A DNA stretch of 64,000 bases, taken from the NCBI GenBank assembly GCA_935421135.1, contig OW285190.1, positions 744,001 through 808,000 of the forward strand, in the 5' to 3' direction. The translations under genes were made by a program, and so were the position numbers. This stretch comes from Bugulina stolonifera. Taxonomy: Eukaryota; Bryozoa; Gymnolaemata; Cheilostomatida; Bugulidae. Shown here piece by piece: positions 45,464-56,682 of the stretch. Under the pieces are notes generated by a model. It did not search any database and was not told the DNA's origin. It was given only the letters and a program-made list of their open reading frames with translations. Within the stretch, counting starts at the first letter, position 1, and each line of letters opens with the position of its first letter.

Positions 45464-45843
45464 AGACCGGACTCACCTACCTCTATGGTAAGCGGAAGGT
45501 TGCAGAAGACGGGGTGAGTACGAGTCCTATAGAATGCTAGTACTGATTTCTCGGAGATGAGACTACTTCATTCGATAAATTGGAGAGTAAACGAACAGTG
45601 CAACATAACCCTTGTACATATACCCGTATATTTTTCTTCACATTCACTCTCTATTGTAAGGGGTCTCCGTCCTCAAAACGGAGGGTTTACCGGTTGTAAC
45701 CTTAAAACCGAGCAATAAAACACTAGCTAATACATTAAAAACCATTTACCTCGCCAAACCAAAGGGGTAGACGGTACTAGTGCAACTTCCACTCATACTC
45801 ACCCCTTATCAGTTCACATTTCTTCTATCGTCTTCATTCGTAG

Positions 45844-45978
45844 GTGGGGGGTGACATCGCACGCGCACGATGCGCTCTCTCCCTATCGGAGTTTGCTACC
45901 CGGGGGAAAGTGGACGCGGTGGTCGAAGAAATTGGTGGGGAGTCAACGGCATCATCGTGGAGGCGGGTCTATTTGTAG
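45844..45978 (+). CDS. Possible small exon with conserved frame
   Basis: After acceptor TTCATTCGTAG (ending 45,843) a 44-codon frame runs to TAG, including LSLSEFATRGKVDAVVEEIG. The left-arm counterpart differs by at least one amino acid (Ala to Thr in the ESTASS stretch) without breaking the frame. It overlaps the acceptor of the next exon, so the two would be alternatives. Not recognised. Confidence 0.25.
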   Translation: MGGDIARARCALSLSEFATRGKVDAVVEEIGGESTASSWRRVYL

Positions 45979-46337
45979 GATGATGATGATGTTGATGATG
46001 ATGATGATGATGATGATGAGAAGACAGCCATCCATTTATTCCATTTATCTATTTCTACCCCTCCGAGCGAGGATGTCGCCGGCGAACCACCTCGCGAGGT
46101 CTACGGTTTGAAGCGCGAAAGAGCCACCGCCTTCACTTTCCCTCGCCGCTCGTCACGGGGACGGGCGATTTCCCTAGGGGAGGGTCCGGGGGAAACGAGG
46201 GTTAAGGCGCGAGTCTTTCATCGGAGGTCCGGGGGCGCTCGAACGGAGGAGCGCACGAGTGCGGTGTCACCCCGACCAGTTCAGTCTCAACAGTCCCCGG
46301 CGAAGAAATCATCCGGAAGCACCACCACCACCACTCG
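45979..46337 (+). CDS. Acidic/basic protein exon, right arm (outward)
   Basis: Acceptor TATTTGTAG ends at 45,978 and donor GTAAGT begins at 46,338, giving 359 nt (about 120 codons, phase 2 exit). The frame begins with four Asp, Val and eight Asp from a GAT repeat, then Glu-Lys and a mixed segment (STPPSEDVAGEPPREVYGLK). A Ser/Arg/Gly-rich basic stretch follows (FPRRSSRGRAISLGEGPGE), then SPAKKSSGSTTTTTR. Low-complexity, charge-segregated composition suggests a disordered nuclear or nucleic-acid-binding protein. It lies 0.5 kb downstream of the polymerase-like exon on the same strand and could belong to the same transcript. Family unknown. Conservation of frame and splice sites in both arms is the main support. 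Confidence 0.5.
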
Positions 46338-46350
46338 GTAAGTTTCTTAT

Positions 46351-47068
46351 AGTAGTATAGTCAGCGTCGTAAACTCTGCACGGGCACTCCGCACGGGCGT
46401 ACCCTATCATTACTCCAACCCGTATTTTTCTTCGCTTCACCGTACTATTACTCTCAAACGTATTGAAATTTAAAACAAATTCGTGTACCATTACCCTCGC
46501 TCACGTTTTTCATAGCCGGATATCATTACTCTAACCCGTATTTTCCTTCGCTTCACCCTACTCCAGCCGACGGTCCGCCCGCGAGGGCCGCGACGGGTCG
46601 TTGGGGCGGGAGAGCGGGGGAGGGGCGGGGGATGGGCGGGGGGGAGGGCGGCGTGGGGCCACGGCTGGACTCGCGAACGAGAACCGCCGCGAGGCGGAGG
46701 GCGAGGCGGAGGGGTTTGGGGTGGGGAGGGGTGGGGAGGGGCGGGGACGGGTGGAGGGAGGACGGGTGGGGTTCGCGGGGCGGGGGGGCGCGCGCGTACG
46801 CGCGCGCCCCCTCGCCCGAGCCGTGGGACCGGGCGAGGGGTTTGCTCTTTAGACTGGGTTCTACGGAACAGCCGATGAGGTTTTTGAAACCCCACCCGCG
46901 ATGGGGGGGAGTAGGTTCTAGGGCTTTGCACATAGAGTGAGGTTTAGGGGAGAGGAGGGGCGAGAGGACGGGTGGGGTGGTCGTCCACCCGGGGAGTTTT
47001 TGGATCTAGGGCTAATACGACGCGGAAAGGGCCGGGTGTCTGTGTAGATCTGCACTGACTATACTACT
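46351..47068. repeat. GC-rich block bounded by 14-bp inverted repeats, right arm
   Basis: Mirror of 38,822-39,539, with small homopolymer differences in G runs. AGTAGTATAGTCAG and CTGACTATACTACT bound it. It starts 13 bp after the splice donor of the acidic exon, so it would lie in the following intron. Confidence 0.75.
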
Positions 47069-49017
47069 TCTGTGTATGTGTGTGTGGTTCAATTATGGTA
47101 ATGGTAGCACTCAGGACAATATGCACTCAATTATGATTCCTCTCGTGGACATATAATAATAATCACTCTCTATTTTAGAAATGAAACCCGAGTGACAAAT
47201 TGGGACTATCTCCCCTGTGGAAATTTATAACAAGTCTACTGACAAATCAGGACATACATACAATAGGACAATCAAGGTCCGTACAGACAATCTCTGGTAC
47301 TATACAATAATTCAGGTAAGGGTTTATCAACCAATCAATCAATTCTGTGTGTCAATGTTATGTCTGACAATACTGATATATATTTATCAATCAATCAAAT
47401 GCAATCAGTTCCGCAAAATATAAAATTATGAATCCAATATGTGCGATCAAAAACCAGGAACAGTGTCAACCAATTATTGGGACTAGTATAATTATCATTC
47501 AATAATAATCTGTCTGATTGGGTTCTTCCCAAAATTCAACAATATTTCAAATCGCAAAAATAGTCCTTTCAGGGAGCAGGGATATAATTATCCTCAATAA
47601 AAAAATTCCAATAGTAAAAAAATAAAAGAGTATAATAACTTACAGTATCTCTGTCTGTGTGTGTGTGAGAGAGGGTCCACTTCCAATATTCAGAAAAAAA
47701 TAATATAATATTCTGACTTACTTATAGCAGAGTAGATAGATCCTTATTGTTCCATGTTGTAGGTTCCTCTGTCCTCCTGAGATGCTCCTCTCCCCCTCTC
47801 TCTCTCTCTGATTCAGCCTTGAGATGTGCCTCCTTATATACTCCTCCGGTGATCTTATGTAATGATTGCATGCTGTAACTGATGCTATTTCTGTCTTATT
47901 TTTGCTATTTCTGTCTTGTTTGTTTGTATATGTCAGCAGCGGTCATCTATCCCAGTATATAGAATCATAGGTGTTGTAATATGTTGTAATCTGTGAGTCA
48001 TTGTCATGTGTTGTTTGTTTGTTTGTTTGTTTATGTCAGCAATGGTCATCTTTAGGACTTTCTCTTTTCCAAACTTTTATTGCGTAGTGGACGAGTCTTT
48101 CTTCTAATTCATGTGATTACCTACAATCAATATATTCTCTGTGTAAATGTCAACCCATGGTCAACTTTTCTTTAACATTAGTATTCCCTTTTAGCCGCAG
48201 CATTATCTTTACACCCATCCACTGACACACCCTGTCCATCAAACACATAAGCCTACCGACAGGTATACACAAATGCACACGTCTCAATGTAATCCATCAT
48301 ATAACAAAAAAACTAGGAAATGGTACAATCATTTGTGTTCAATATATTATCCAACCTAACTGATGCGTCTGCCTTCGCTGTGTTTTATAAAACACAGTTG
48401 TCGTACAGATATTCGACTTCATACCCTATGTATATGGTATAGATACCTATGTCTGTGTGTGTAGTCTATAATAATGCGTATATATATGAAGGTGCAGGCA
48501 TATAAGTGTGCTAGGCCTGGGTTCCAACTGGTATAATGTATTTGTTGTTTAGGCTATTTATAAAAGTATCGTTGGGTAAAATTCACTCTCATACCCTCAT
48601 ACATGATCACTGCATATACATGTATATCTATCTGTGTATGTATCCTACAATACATAGAAAATAAAAGGATGTTGTAGGTAACTATGTTTTGTCTGGCTTC
48701 TAATTAATATTCATGTTAGTTATTGTATCTGTGCTATCTTAGTACATATCATAAGGGAAGATTAGTATTGATATTATTCAATGTCTATCTGCTGGTAATT
48801 GAATATGAATAAGTTATCCTGGTATCCATAAGTTTGTGTATGGGTTCCAACTTCTATCAATATATACAGTATATATAGAGTATGGTAATTAAAAATGTTG
48901 TGGCTGGGGTTGTTGTTATTATGATAGTTAAGAATTAAGTCTATTATTGTATAGTATCAGTCATGCTAATTAGTGGATATGCTGTGCTGTGATTGGCTGA
49001 TAATATATATATAAATA
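47069..49017. repeat. Right arm, outer segment
   Basis: Reverse complement of 36,493-38,001 plus the outer left arm before the Gypsy insertion. It carries the uninterrupted Gypsy 2 target (TGCATATACATGTATATC, about 48,611-48,628). No gene. Confidence 0.8.
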
Positions 49018-49024
49018 CCCATGT

Positions 49025-49558
49025 CAAAGTTTCTATATACCAAGTTTATCCAGTAAACGATGCGTATACTCGTTTGCCATAGTTCTCTCGCCAAAATGGG
49101 CAAACCGTTGCTCTTTAACGAGCGCCCAGCCTGTGGTAAAACGCTTAGGCTATAGAAATATAGGTCGACAATAGTAGTTGACAGTCTGGACAAAGAGCGT
49201 ACTTTTACCATCTTTGATCGACATGAGACATAAATAGTCCAGACCACGTGATCAGTAGGATGGCTCGAACTTTTTGGGCCTTTTTCCTATATTTATGCTC
49301 TTCTAAATGCTTGCATCTTCTATTGATGCTATCGGTATAAACATCATTGTATTCTGAAAATAATGGGCTAGCATTACAGGTACTTTTAGCCAATCTCAGG
49401 GGAATTTTTTCGCCAATCTTGAGAAGACCCCATTGTGTCATTGGTAGTTTTTCGTTGCCACTCAACTACTTTGAACTAGGCCGCTTATTAGGTCAGATTT
49501 CGCGCGATCCTATTGGTGCATAAAGCCGTGGAACAACTTATTAGTTCTATAAACTTTG
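49025..49558. mobile_element. 534-bp TIR element (CAAAGTTT family), copy 2
   Basis: CAAAGTTTCTATATA to TATAAACTTTG, flanked by CCCATGT (49,018-49,024 and 49,559-49,565). The left arm keeps the single empty site ACACATGGGTATTTATA (near 31,470). Very similar to 22,767-23,299. Confidence 0.92.
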
Positions 49559-50999
49559 CCCATGTGTTAGATTGCCATCTAATAATGGTAATAAAAATGT
49601 TGTGGCTGGGGTTGCTGTTATTACGACAGTCAAGAACCAAGCCTATATACATGTTTACTCAATATTACACCAAATAATGGGTGTGTATTTAGCTGTAGTT
49701 GTTTAATGTATACAAATATATTGCACAATGTTTATGTCCAGAGTGGCATCTGACAATTAGAACAATTTTTGAAAGATTTTTCAGGTGAAGATGGCTAAAA
49801 TTCCGCAAAAAATTTGCGGTAGAGAATAAATAATTTTCCACACATGATTTCAACTTTAATTCGACTTAAATTTCGCTAAATTAAGATTTTTTCGATATCT
49901 AACTTCGAAGTTCATAATTGCAGATGATATATTATATATTTGCTACTGCATTTTTCATTCAAAAAAGGGTGTAACTAAAACACCGTCTACGCCGTCTACA
50001 CCGTCTCCAGAAAAACGCCGTCTGCTTCCGGTTTAAAGAAATAATATTTTAGTAACGAGAAATCTTTGGAGTTGTCTTTTCTTCGACTTAAATTTTAAAA
50101 GAAGACAACTTCAACTTGCTTTCTCCAACAATAAATTGTGATGGCGATTAAAATGCCAGTTTATCTGCTGTTTTACTGCTAGCATATTGCAATGTTTTAT
50201 AATTGTATAATTATGCATAATGCTGCATTATATTGTACATTATACATTACAAGGCTTTACACAGGCTATAACTCTTTTTGAACCAATTAATGATCACAAT
50301 CATGTGAAGTTTGCTTCTCTTCTTGCTAGAAACAAGTTGGAGAAGGCAACTTCACACTAGGAAGTAGATTATTAATAGCCTGACTGATAAGATTGTCTAT
50401 AATATTAATTTTTTGGTGCTAATTATGATTTCCGATTGCAGGATTTGTTGTACAAAGCAAGTCTGTTTCAAGAAGGTGTGAAGCCTAACAGGGTTGCATG
50501 AGATTGATGACAACTTATAAAATAAATTGGTACTCAAATTATAACTCTACAAGTAGGTAAGGCGAAACCTTGAGTTGTACTTTGTGCTGCCTACAGCTGT
50601 GGTCATAGTATTTTGTACATACCTAGAGACATGTGCACAGGCATTTGTTGCAGAACAACATAATATTGCTACAATATGTACTTTTGCCGCATTACCACTA
50701 TACCATAAATATACAGTAAAATTATTCCTTCCGAAAGTACAAAGGAGGCAAAGCTTCATTTAATTTGGACAGACCTGTGCTGAGTAGGTGCGACTCCTAC
50801 GGAGCCCAAACTCTATGTTAGCATCAGCACCGAATGTCCCCATTTTCCTATATCCAGCAGTTTGTTACCAGTTACCAGCTACTATCCAGTTTGTTACCCA
50901 AGGTTAGAGCTGAACCAAATATAGTTGATTCAAACATTAAATTTGCAACAAAGATATATCGACATAAATGTACATTACAGATAAACATGCCACCATAAT

Positions 51000-51240
51000 A
51001 ATTTTTGACTACTACTTTACAATCGACAATTCCTGTTTACTATGGCGACATTAGTGTTAGTGACTACCAGGAGGTCTGATACAACCCCGTGGGAATTGCA
51101 CCCACCTAACACATTACTCAAGGGTTTTCTCAGCTGTAACAAATGGCAGAATATTTGGCAAACCAAACAGTTTCTTGGACTCCAGAGGAACACCTCAATT
51201 CCCACCTATCCCACTGATCTAAACCCTGGACAAGGTACAA
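51000..51240 (-). repeat. Possible tRNA-related SINE remnant
   Basis: On the minus strand GTGGGTGCAATTCCCACGGG resembles a tRNA T-arm/B box and is followed by a SINE-like tail region (CACTAACACTAATGTCGCC). The related motif at 27,709 supports a dispersed family. No clear A box. Confidence 0.3.
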
Positions 51241-51608
51241 CGTAGATAGGACCCTACTGACTCTGCTAATTAGATAACCTACACCTATAACAATGCATAC
51301 CATGCAAAGAAATCTTAATATCCACATGTATATGTACAATAAGACATCACACGTTGTGAAACATTGGTTTATGAGAAATACTGCAATGATTGCATAAAGT
51401 ATTATTGTTATACAGGGGCGTAGGTTAGAAAAATTGAGTGGGGAGGCAGAAAGTTTGGTGGGAGGGGGGTGGGGTGTGGGCACCCCCACAAGTGCACGCG
51501 CAGCGGAAAATTTTAAAATTTCACTCTCTGAAGTGCAAAAATTAGACATAGCAGCATGCTACAAGTACTCACTACTTCTGTTACTACAACTTGCAATAGG
51601 AGTGAAAG

Positions 51609-51704
51609 TGTTACAGTACTATTACTAGCTAGTAGAATTTTATAATAACTACAATTATTATAGTTATTATAAAGCTCTACTAGCTAGTAATAGTACTGTA
51701 ACAC
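51609..51704. repeat. Internal inverted repeat, 96 bp
   Basis: GTGTTACAGTACTATTACTA pairs with TAGTAATAGTACTGTAACAC. The inner arms (TTATAATAACTA / TAGTTATTATAA) extend it. Near-perfect foldback. Confidence 0.85.
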
Positions 51705-51709
51705 TTTTA

Positions 51710-51932
51710 AATGTATTTGATTTTAAATAATTAATTTATAATGACAATAGTTGTTGATCAGCTATTAAAAGTTGAAAATTTTAATTTATAAAATACTACA
51801 TGATTGTATCTTTTACAAAAAGTCCACAGGCGCAAGTGTATTTCATAAATTAAAATTTTCAACTTTTAATAGCTGATCAACAACTATTGTCATTATGAAT
51901 TAATTATTTAAAATCAAATGCATTTAAAATAA
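51710..51932. repeat. Internal inverted repeat, about 85-bp arms
   Basis: ATTTGATTTTAAATAATTAA with TAGTTGTTGATCAGCTATTA pairs with the complement ending near 51,930, with a 50-nt loop. It adjoins the preceding hairpin, so the element carries two consecutive foldbacks. Confidence 0.85.
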
Positions 51933-52098
51933 AAATCTTTGCGAGAAAGGTGCAGTAGCCTATTAAAGCTAAGATAATATTAATAGTATAATTATATTAT
52001 ATATAAATTAAAATATTAAAAAGATTAAAATATCTAATTATTTTATTATTATTGTTATATTTTATATTATTTTTTTATATTATTTTATTTTCAAATTA

Positions 52099-52584
52099 GT
52101 GTTTTTTCTTCACAATAAATATTTAGTTGTTAGTAGTGAATGTAGCAGTAGAGTAGTAGCTGTCAGTGGAGTGGCAATGGCTAAAATGAGTGCAAACACT
52201 TTTAATTATATTAAAAGAATAAATCACAAATATTTGAAAGAAGCCAAAATAATATTGGAATTAAATTTCATGCATCTGCTCGTAGTCAGTGACAGGGAAG
52301 AAACAACCTCGTGGATAGCAGTGACTTACAAATTGATTCACCTATTAGTAATTCAACTGCTCACTACTTTTACTTTTGCACTTATAATTTTTTCCTTGGT
52401 ATACATAACTATTCATAAAAAATATTTATTCATTCATTCACAAGACCGCAAGTCTTTATTTAACCTTGGCATAGTCATAAAGCCTTTTAGCAGAGCACAC
52501 AGTTTTATGGGTCTCTCTGTTTACCACTTGCAATGCAGTCATTATTCCAGGATTACTGGTTATCGTTACGCAGCAACACCATAG
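52099..52584 (+). CDS. 161-codon open frame, unrecognised
   Basis: It lies near the right end of the CAGGGGCGTA element. A hydrophobic central stretch (LLVIQLLTTFTFALIIFSLV, about residues 83-102) could span a membrane. No transposase motif, zinc finger or homologue is recognised. The AT-rich context makes a chance frame plausible. Confidence 0.2.
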   Translation: MFFLHNKYLVVSSECSSRVVAVSGVAMAKMSANTFNYIKRINHKYLKEAKIILELNFMHLLVVSDREETTSWIAVTYKLIHLLVIQLLTTFTFALIIFSLVYITIHKKYLFIHSQDRKSLFNLGIVIKPFSRAHSFMGLSVYHLQCSHYSRITGYRYAATP

Positions 52585-53905
52585 AGTTATAAGCAGAATG
52601 ATAACGCCATAGAGATATAAATAGAGTGCTAACGCTTCGGAAATGAAGCAAATATTAAGGGGAAAAATGCCAAATTTTCAAAAGTAGTGTTTTTAGGCCA
52701 CTTTATTTTGGTAACAGGGGCGGCAGTGCCTCCCTGCCGCCCCTTAAAATACGCCCCTGTTATATAACTAAATTAGTACTAACCTGTTTATTCAACCCAT
52801 CAAGTCTGGTCAGAAGTTATACTCTCCTGCTATGTGTGCACAAGAGTGGACAATTTAACGTTTTGTTGCAATTGTTTGCAAGATTGTGTGCTATAGAATA
52901 ATGGCAGTGTACATGGAGCATGGCTGTGTGAAATGTAATACAATTATAATTGACTGCTACAAAGAAAAAGTAAATTATTCAATTTTGGTATAATTCCCCC
53001 TAGGCCACTTTATGCAATAGAGTTTCCTTCCCATTTAGTTACCAAGAAAAAAAGCAAACTTGACAGTAGGCCTATAATCACAAATCAGAGAAAGCTATGA
53101 CATGCAAAAAGCTAGGTAAAATGTACAAGACCTCTTCAATAATAATTGTCAGCACTATTGGTATGATAAACTGGCATTACTGCCATCACGCCTTCTTCAA
53201 ACAGACTCAGCTTGCTTTGCACAGCAATTTCTACAATTTAAAATGATAATTAAACATTAACTAAATATTATAGAGACAAGCTTACCAGTCAGGTTAATAA
53301 TAATCTACTTCCTAGTGTGAAGTTGCCTTCTCCAACTTGTTTCTAGCAAGAACAGAAGAAAACTTCACATGATTGGGATCATTAATTGGTTCAAAGATGG
53401 CTATAACCTGTGTAAAGCCAAGTAAAAGTAATCATTACAGCATTGCACATACATGATTGTATAACATTATGAAGCAGCAAAACAGCAGCCAAACTGACAT
53501 TTTTATTGCCAAAAGCATCACAAGAATTTATAGCAAGACTTCCATCGCAAATTATTAGAGAAGCGGGTAGAAGTTGTCTTCTTTTACAATTTGAGTCAAA
53601 AGAAAAGACAAATCCAAAGATTTTTCGCCACAAAAGTATTATTTCTTTAAACCGGAAGTAGACGGCGTTTTTCTGGAGACGGTGTAGACGGCGTAGACGG
53701 TGTTTTAGTTACACCCTTCAAAAAATGATTTTTCTATTGAGTTCTATGTGTTGTTAAAAAGTTATCATGTCATCTTGTAGAAATAAAAATTGGAAGTATC
53801 TCATCTGGGAGGTAGAAACGTACTCTTCAACACTTAGAATGTCTCTGTGAAATCTGGAGACTTGACATGTATACCAACCACTAAGCTGATAGGCTTTGCT
53901 TGCAA

Positions 53906-54505
53906 ACCAGCTGAAAATAATACTTTATAAAGCTCGCCGCACAGTTGGGAATTCCGAAAAGCGAAGTCACATTTTGCTACCATCCACACAAAAGAAAAGT
54001 ACCCTTTTCAGCAAACGCACATTGCGCCGCTGATTATCTGTTTGTTTTCCGAACTGTGTAGTTCTAGTGAAGAAATGGCAAGTTTGAACTTAGTCGAAAT
54101 GTCTTGAGCTGCAATAAAAATCTTGAACTAATAAAATTTGGGACTCATTATATTCATTACTATTTCTCAGGAACACTCACCGTTCATCAATGCATAAGTT
54201 GCCTTTTATTTCTAAAGCTGTTCATTTTCATTGTGATTTAGCCTACAACTTATTAAATAGGTTAGTAAAATATTTTTTGCACAAAATATTATGTTTATTG
54301 CCACTCAGCTCAGGAACATTGTGGGCTAGATATTTGAGAGTCGAGATGTTTAGATTCTACTTACTCACTTATTTATTGCTCGTCTGAATAAAAATTTATA
54401 ATTAATTTTTTATAATTATAAATGACATAGTTGAATTGCACAAAAGTTTTATGAGTTCATAACAGTAAAATGCTGGTTACAATGGCTAAATATCATGCTA
54501 TAAGT
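53906..54505 (+). repeat. Dispersed repeat, copy 2
   Basis: Direct-orientation partner of 10,830-11,425, sharing GAATTCCGAAAA, AAATGGCAAGTTTGAA and the peptide-level block LWARYLRVEMFRFYL. The shared sequence ends near ATGCTAT in both copies. Confidence 0.6.
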
Positions 54506-54517
54506 AAGGCATACAAA

Positions 54518-54640
54518 GAAATTCTATTCTGTTAAATTCATCCGCTGTTCGGTGAATTCCATTCCGCCATTCCGCTGTTCGGTGGTTCGGTGTTTTTCCG
54601 GCACCGTCGGTGGGTCGGTGTTTTTCTGGCACCACTTGAC
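54518..54640. repeat. GTTCGGTG hairpin repeat, copy 2
   Basis: Contains CCGCTGTTCGGTG twice and the complement-like GGCACCGTCGGTGGGTCGG. Homologous to 30,636-30,745 but rearranged. Confidence 0.6.
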
Positions 54641-54690
54641 TAATAATTCGTATGATAATGATCATAATGATGTGGATCGTTGATCATAAT

Positions 54691-54720
54691 CGTATGAATG
54701 AATGAATCTTTATTGCACTA
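54691..54720 (-). repeat. LINE-like 3' tail
   Basis: On the minus strand GCAATAAAGATTCATTCATT resembles a polyA signal followed by a short tandem tail, as ends many CR1/L2-group elements. No body is visible. Confidence 0.3.
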
Positions 54721-55829
54721 TTATTATATTATTTATATTATTATTTTATTCTAGAAAAGGCCTTTATGCTCTATTAGTTGCCATGATTTACTCCTTGATT
54801 TAACAGTGGGGATAATTGTAAAATAGCATAAATAATACTAAAATTAAAAATAATTAATAATATAATATAATTATTATTAATATTTAGTTATATTGCTAGT
54901 TGAATTTTATAAAAGTTATAAAATATTATAATTATTTCAACAATTTTATAAATTTAATAATCAAGGAGTAAAAGGTTGTTACTCCTTGTTTGTAATAATA
55001 TAATTTTAAATTTACATTAACATTTGTTTACTTTTTTATTTTATCAGCTGATCAAATCTTTATTTATCTAGTTTTAATTTAATCAAGGAGTAAGGGAGGA
55101 AGGAAGCTCGTCTATGAAAACCTGTATATATGTTACAATGGGCTTCCGGTGTTCGATGTGCACCTTGGGTACTTGGCAAAGTCAGAAGAAAAGATGATGA
55201 ATATTTATAAAAAAAATAATATTCACACATTAACTTAAATTAAAATATAAACAATGCCAACAATTGGTATCACTCCAATGTACAAGCTGACTATATACAT
55301 ACTACATATTTCAATGGGATACGATAGATATCGGCAAGTAAATTTGCCAAATTTGAAAAAAATTGCGTATCTCAACATAAAATGACACTTTTTGCCATGG
55401 CCGTATCCACCCATTCGGCCACACAGCCTGCCGTGCCAACTTCGAAAGTACACGGTCGCATATTTACTCAATTTAGTATCTTGATCAAATCGGTGCTTAA
55501 ATCTTCCATTCTGCTATTAACAGGATTTACAAAATACACAAGGACAACATGATAAAAGGTGGAGGAAAGATTTTTATATCAAAAGATCCTAAATGATGTC
55601 AAGCTTAACCACAAATACATGATATTTTAGATATTGATAACAGAGCAGGAGAGACAAATCTGAATTTCAAGAATATTTCTGATGCAGCGTTGTTAATTTC
55701 AGTGTATGCACAGTCCATGTACTGTATGTATTACAAAAAATTAGCCTTGAAAACCTAAACAGTTAAATGAGTTTTTATTGAATAAATTTTTTTGGATTCA
55801 GCTACCTGTCTGCGATGCGTTGTTGTCAA
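54721..55829. other. Non-coding, AT-rich
   Basis: No gene or element boundary recognised. Confidence 0.4.
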
Positions 55830-55929
55830 TATATTTACATAGACATAGTCGTAAAGGAAGAGGTATCTCTAAAGTAAGTAAATGGCAGACCCTCAATTCT
55901 GAGTATGTTGGTGGTATTTTATACCACAT

Positions 55930-56365
55930 CATCCACCATCAAAAAGTTCATATTGCATATGTGAAAGATGTCAGCACCAATGCACTGAAATGGATAGTCA
56001 GGTATAGGATAGGGCAACAGTGGTTCCTTCTTGCCGCCTCTCTCAGCACTCAAACAAGAATCACATGGCAAACATTTATCCTCAATGTGCTTCTTTATAC
56101 CCGGTCAGAATACAGTTCTGTACGCTCTCTGTAGCGTCTTACTAACACACTGATGCGCCGCATGCAGAATCTCAACAACAGGATTTCTCAGTGAAGAAGG
56201 AGTGACAACTCTCAATTCGTACATAACCATATCATCAGCTATAGATAAAGAATCCCTCAAATTAGAATAAGGCAGAGTCAAACTTGAGCAAGCCTTTCTG
56301 GTACACGGCCAACCATTGAAAATGTACTGCATAACTTTATTCAACTCAGCATCACACATTGTCAC
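55930..56365 (-). pseudogene. pol: Gypsy 3 integrase fragments
   Basis: 56,365-56,105 carries the pre-integrase segment (MQYIFNGWP, LRVVTPSSLR, ILHAAHQ, the first part of the zinc finger). 56,105-55,930 carries CLPCDSC and CIGADIF, the second zinc pair and first core Asp. Beyond this the frame fails. Confidence 0.65.
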
Positions 56366-56682
56366 ATTTTTTACTTATCCATCGCATTATCGGTTTTAAT
56401 GCTTAACTGGCAAATCTTCAGTAATGGATCAATGCCTTAATCCTTAAACAAATCCGTACCCTGTGGACGCATCTTTGACAAAACATCAGCCAAAACCATT
56501 TCTGCACCCGGCTTATGAACCAGTTCAATGGATTACGGCAGCAGTCCTAACCTCATCTGAGCCAGACGTGGTGAAATATCACTGGTAGCTTTTTTTATTA
56601 AGCCAATTAGTGGTTGATGATCAGTTTTCACCGTGATTGATTTTCTACCCCATAAATAGTACTTAAAGTGCTTCACTGCAAA

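Larger units (their letters stand above)
31279..49755. mobile_element. Giant palindromic element (arms about 6.2 kb)
   Basis: The whole interval is one inverted repeat. Outer ends are TGTCAGATGCCACTCTGG (31,279) and its complement ending CTGACA (49,755). ATTA flanks both sides (31,275-31,278 and 49,756-49,759). For most of the inner arms a left position x pairs with 85,890 minus x. The centre is CCCGATGTG, spacer TCAAAT, CACATCGGG (43,027-43,050). There is essentially no unique middle. Removing the Gypsy insertion, an 820-bp foldback and a 534-bp TIR element leaves arms of about 6.2-6.3 kb. In outer segments I compared by eye the arms differ by only a few substitutions. TGTNR termini and a 4-bp duplication recall Ginger-type cut-and-paste transposons, but no integrase is visible. 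Confidence 0.85.
51413..52759. mobile_element. CAGGGGCGTA-TIR DNA transposon, nested
   Basis: Starts CAGGGGCGTA (51,413) and ends TACGCCCCTG (52,759), perfect 10-bp TIRs of hAT-like style. The flanks share TTATA but no clean 8-bp duplication, so the superfamily is uncertain. It lies inside the 49,967-53,716 element. It includes two internal hairpins and a GC-rich terminal hairpin (AGGGGCGGC / GCCGCCCCT). Confidence 0.65.
49967..53716. mobile_element. Long-TIR DNA transposon, 9-bp target duplication, 3.75 kb
   Basis: Ends GGGTGTAACTAAAACACCG and its complement ending GTTACACCC, flanked by TTCAAAAAA (49,958-49,966 and 53,717-53,725). TIRs extend about 430 bp and carry subterminal CCGTCTACG/CCGTCTACA repeats that could be transposase-binding sites. 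They pair further through ACAAGTTGGAGAAGGCAACT. The 9-bp duplication and long TIRs fit Mutator-like elements. No transposase. The interior contains the CAGGGGCGTA element and unidentified DNA. Confidence 0.88.

Noticed and set aside
31279..49755. Polinton/Maverick identity for the giant palindrome
   Set aside because: The flanking duplication is 4 bp (ATTA) and the ends are TGTCAG, not AG with a 6-bp duplication. No retroviral-like integrase, ATPase or capsid genes are visible. The DTDS motif alone is not enough.
31279..49755. Palindrome as a pure assembly artefact
   Set aside because: Not excluded, but the arms differ by substitutions, indels and three separate insertions with target duplications and matching empty sites, which a read artefact would not create. 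Long-read confirmation is still decisive.
55778..56134. Plus-strand 118-codon frame
   Set aside because: It is antisense to the integrase fragment of the minus-strand Gypsy.
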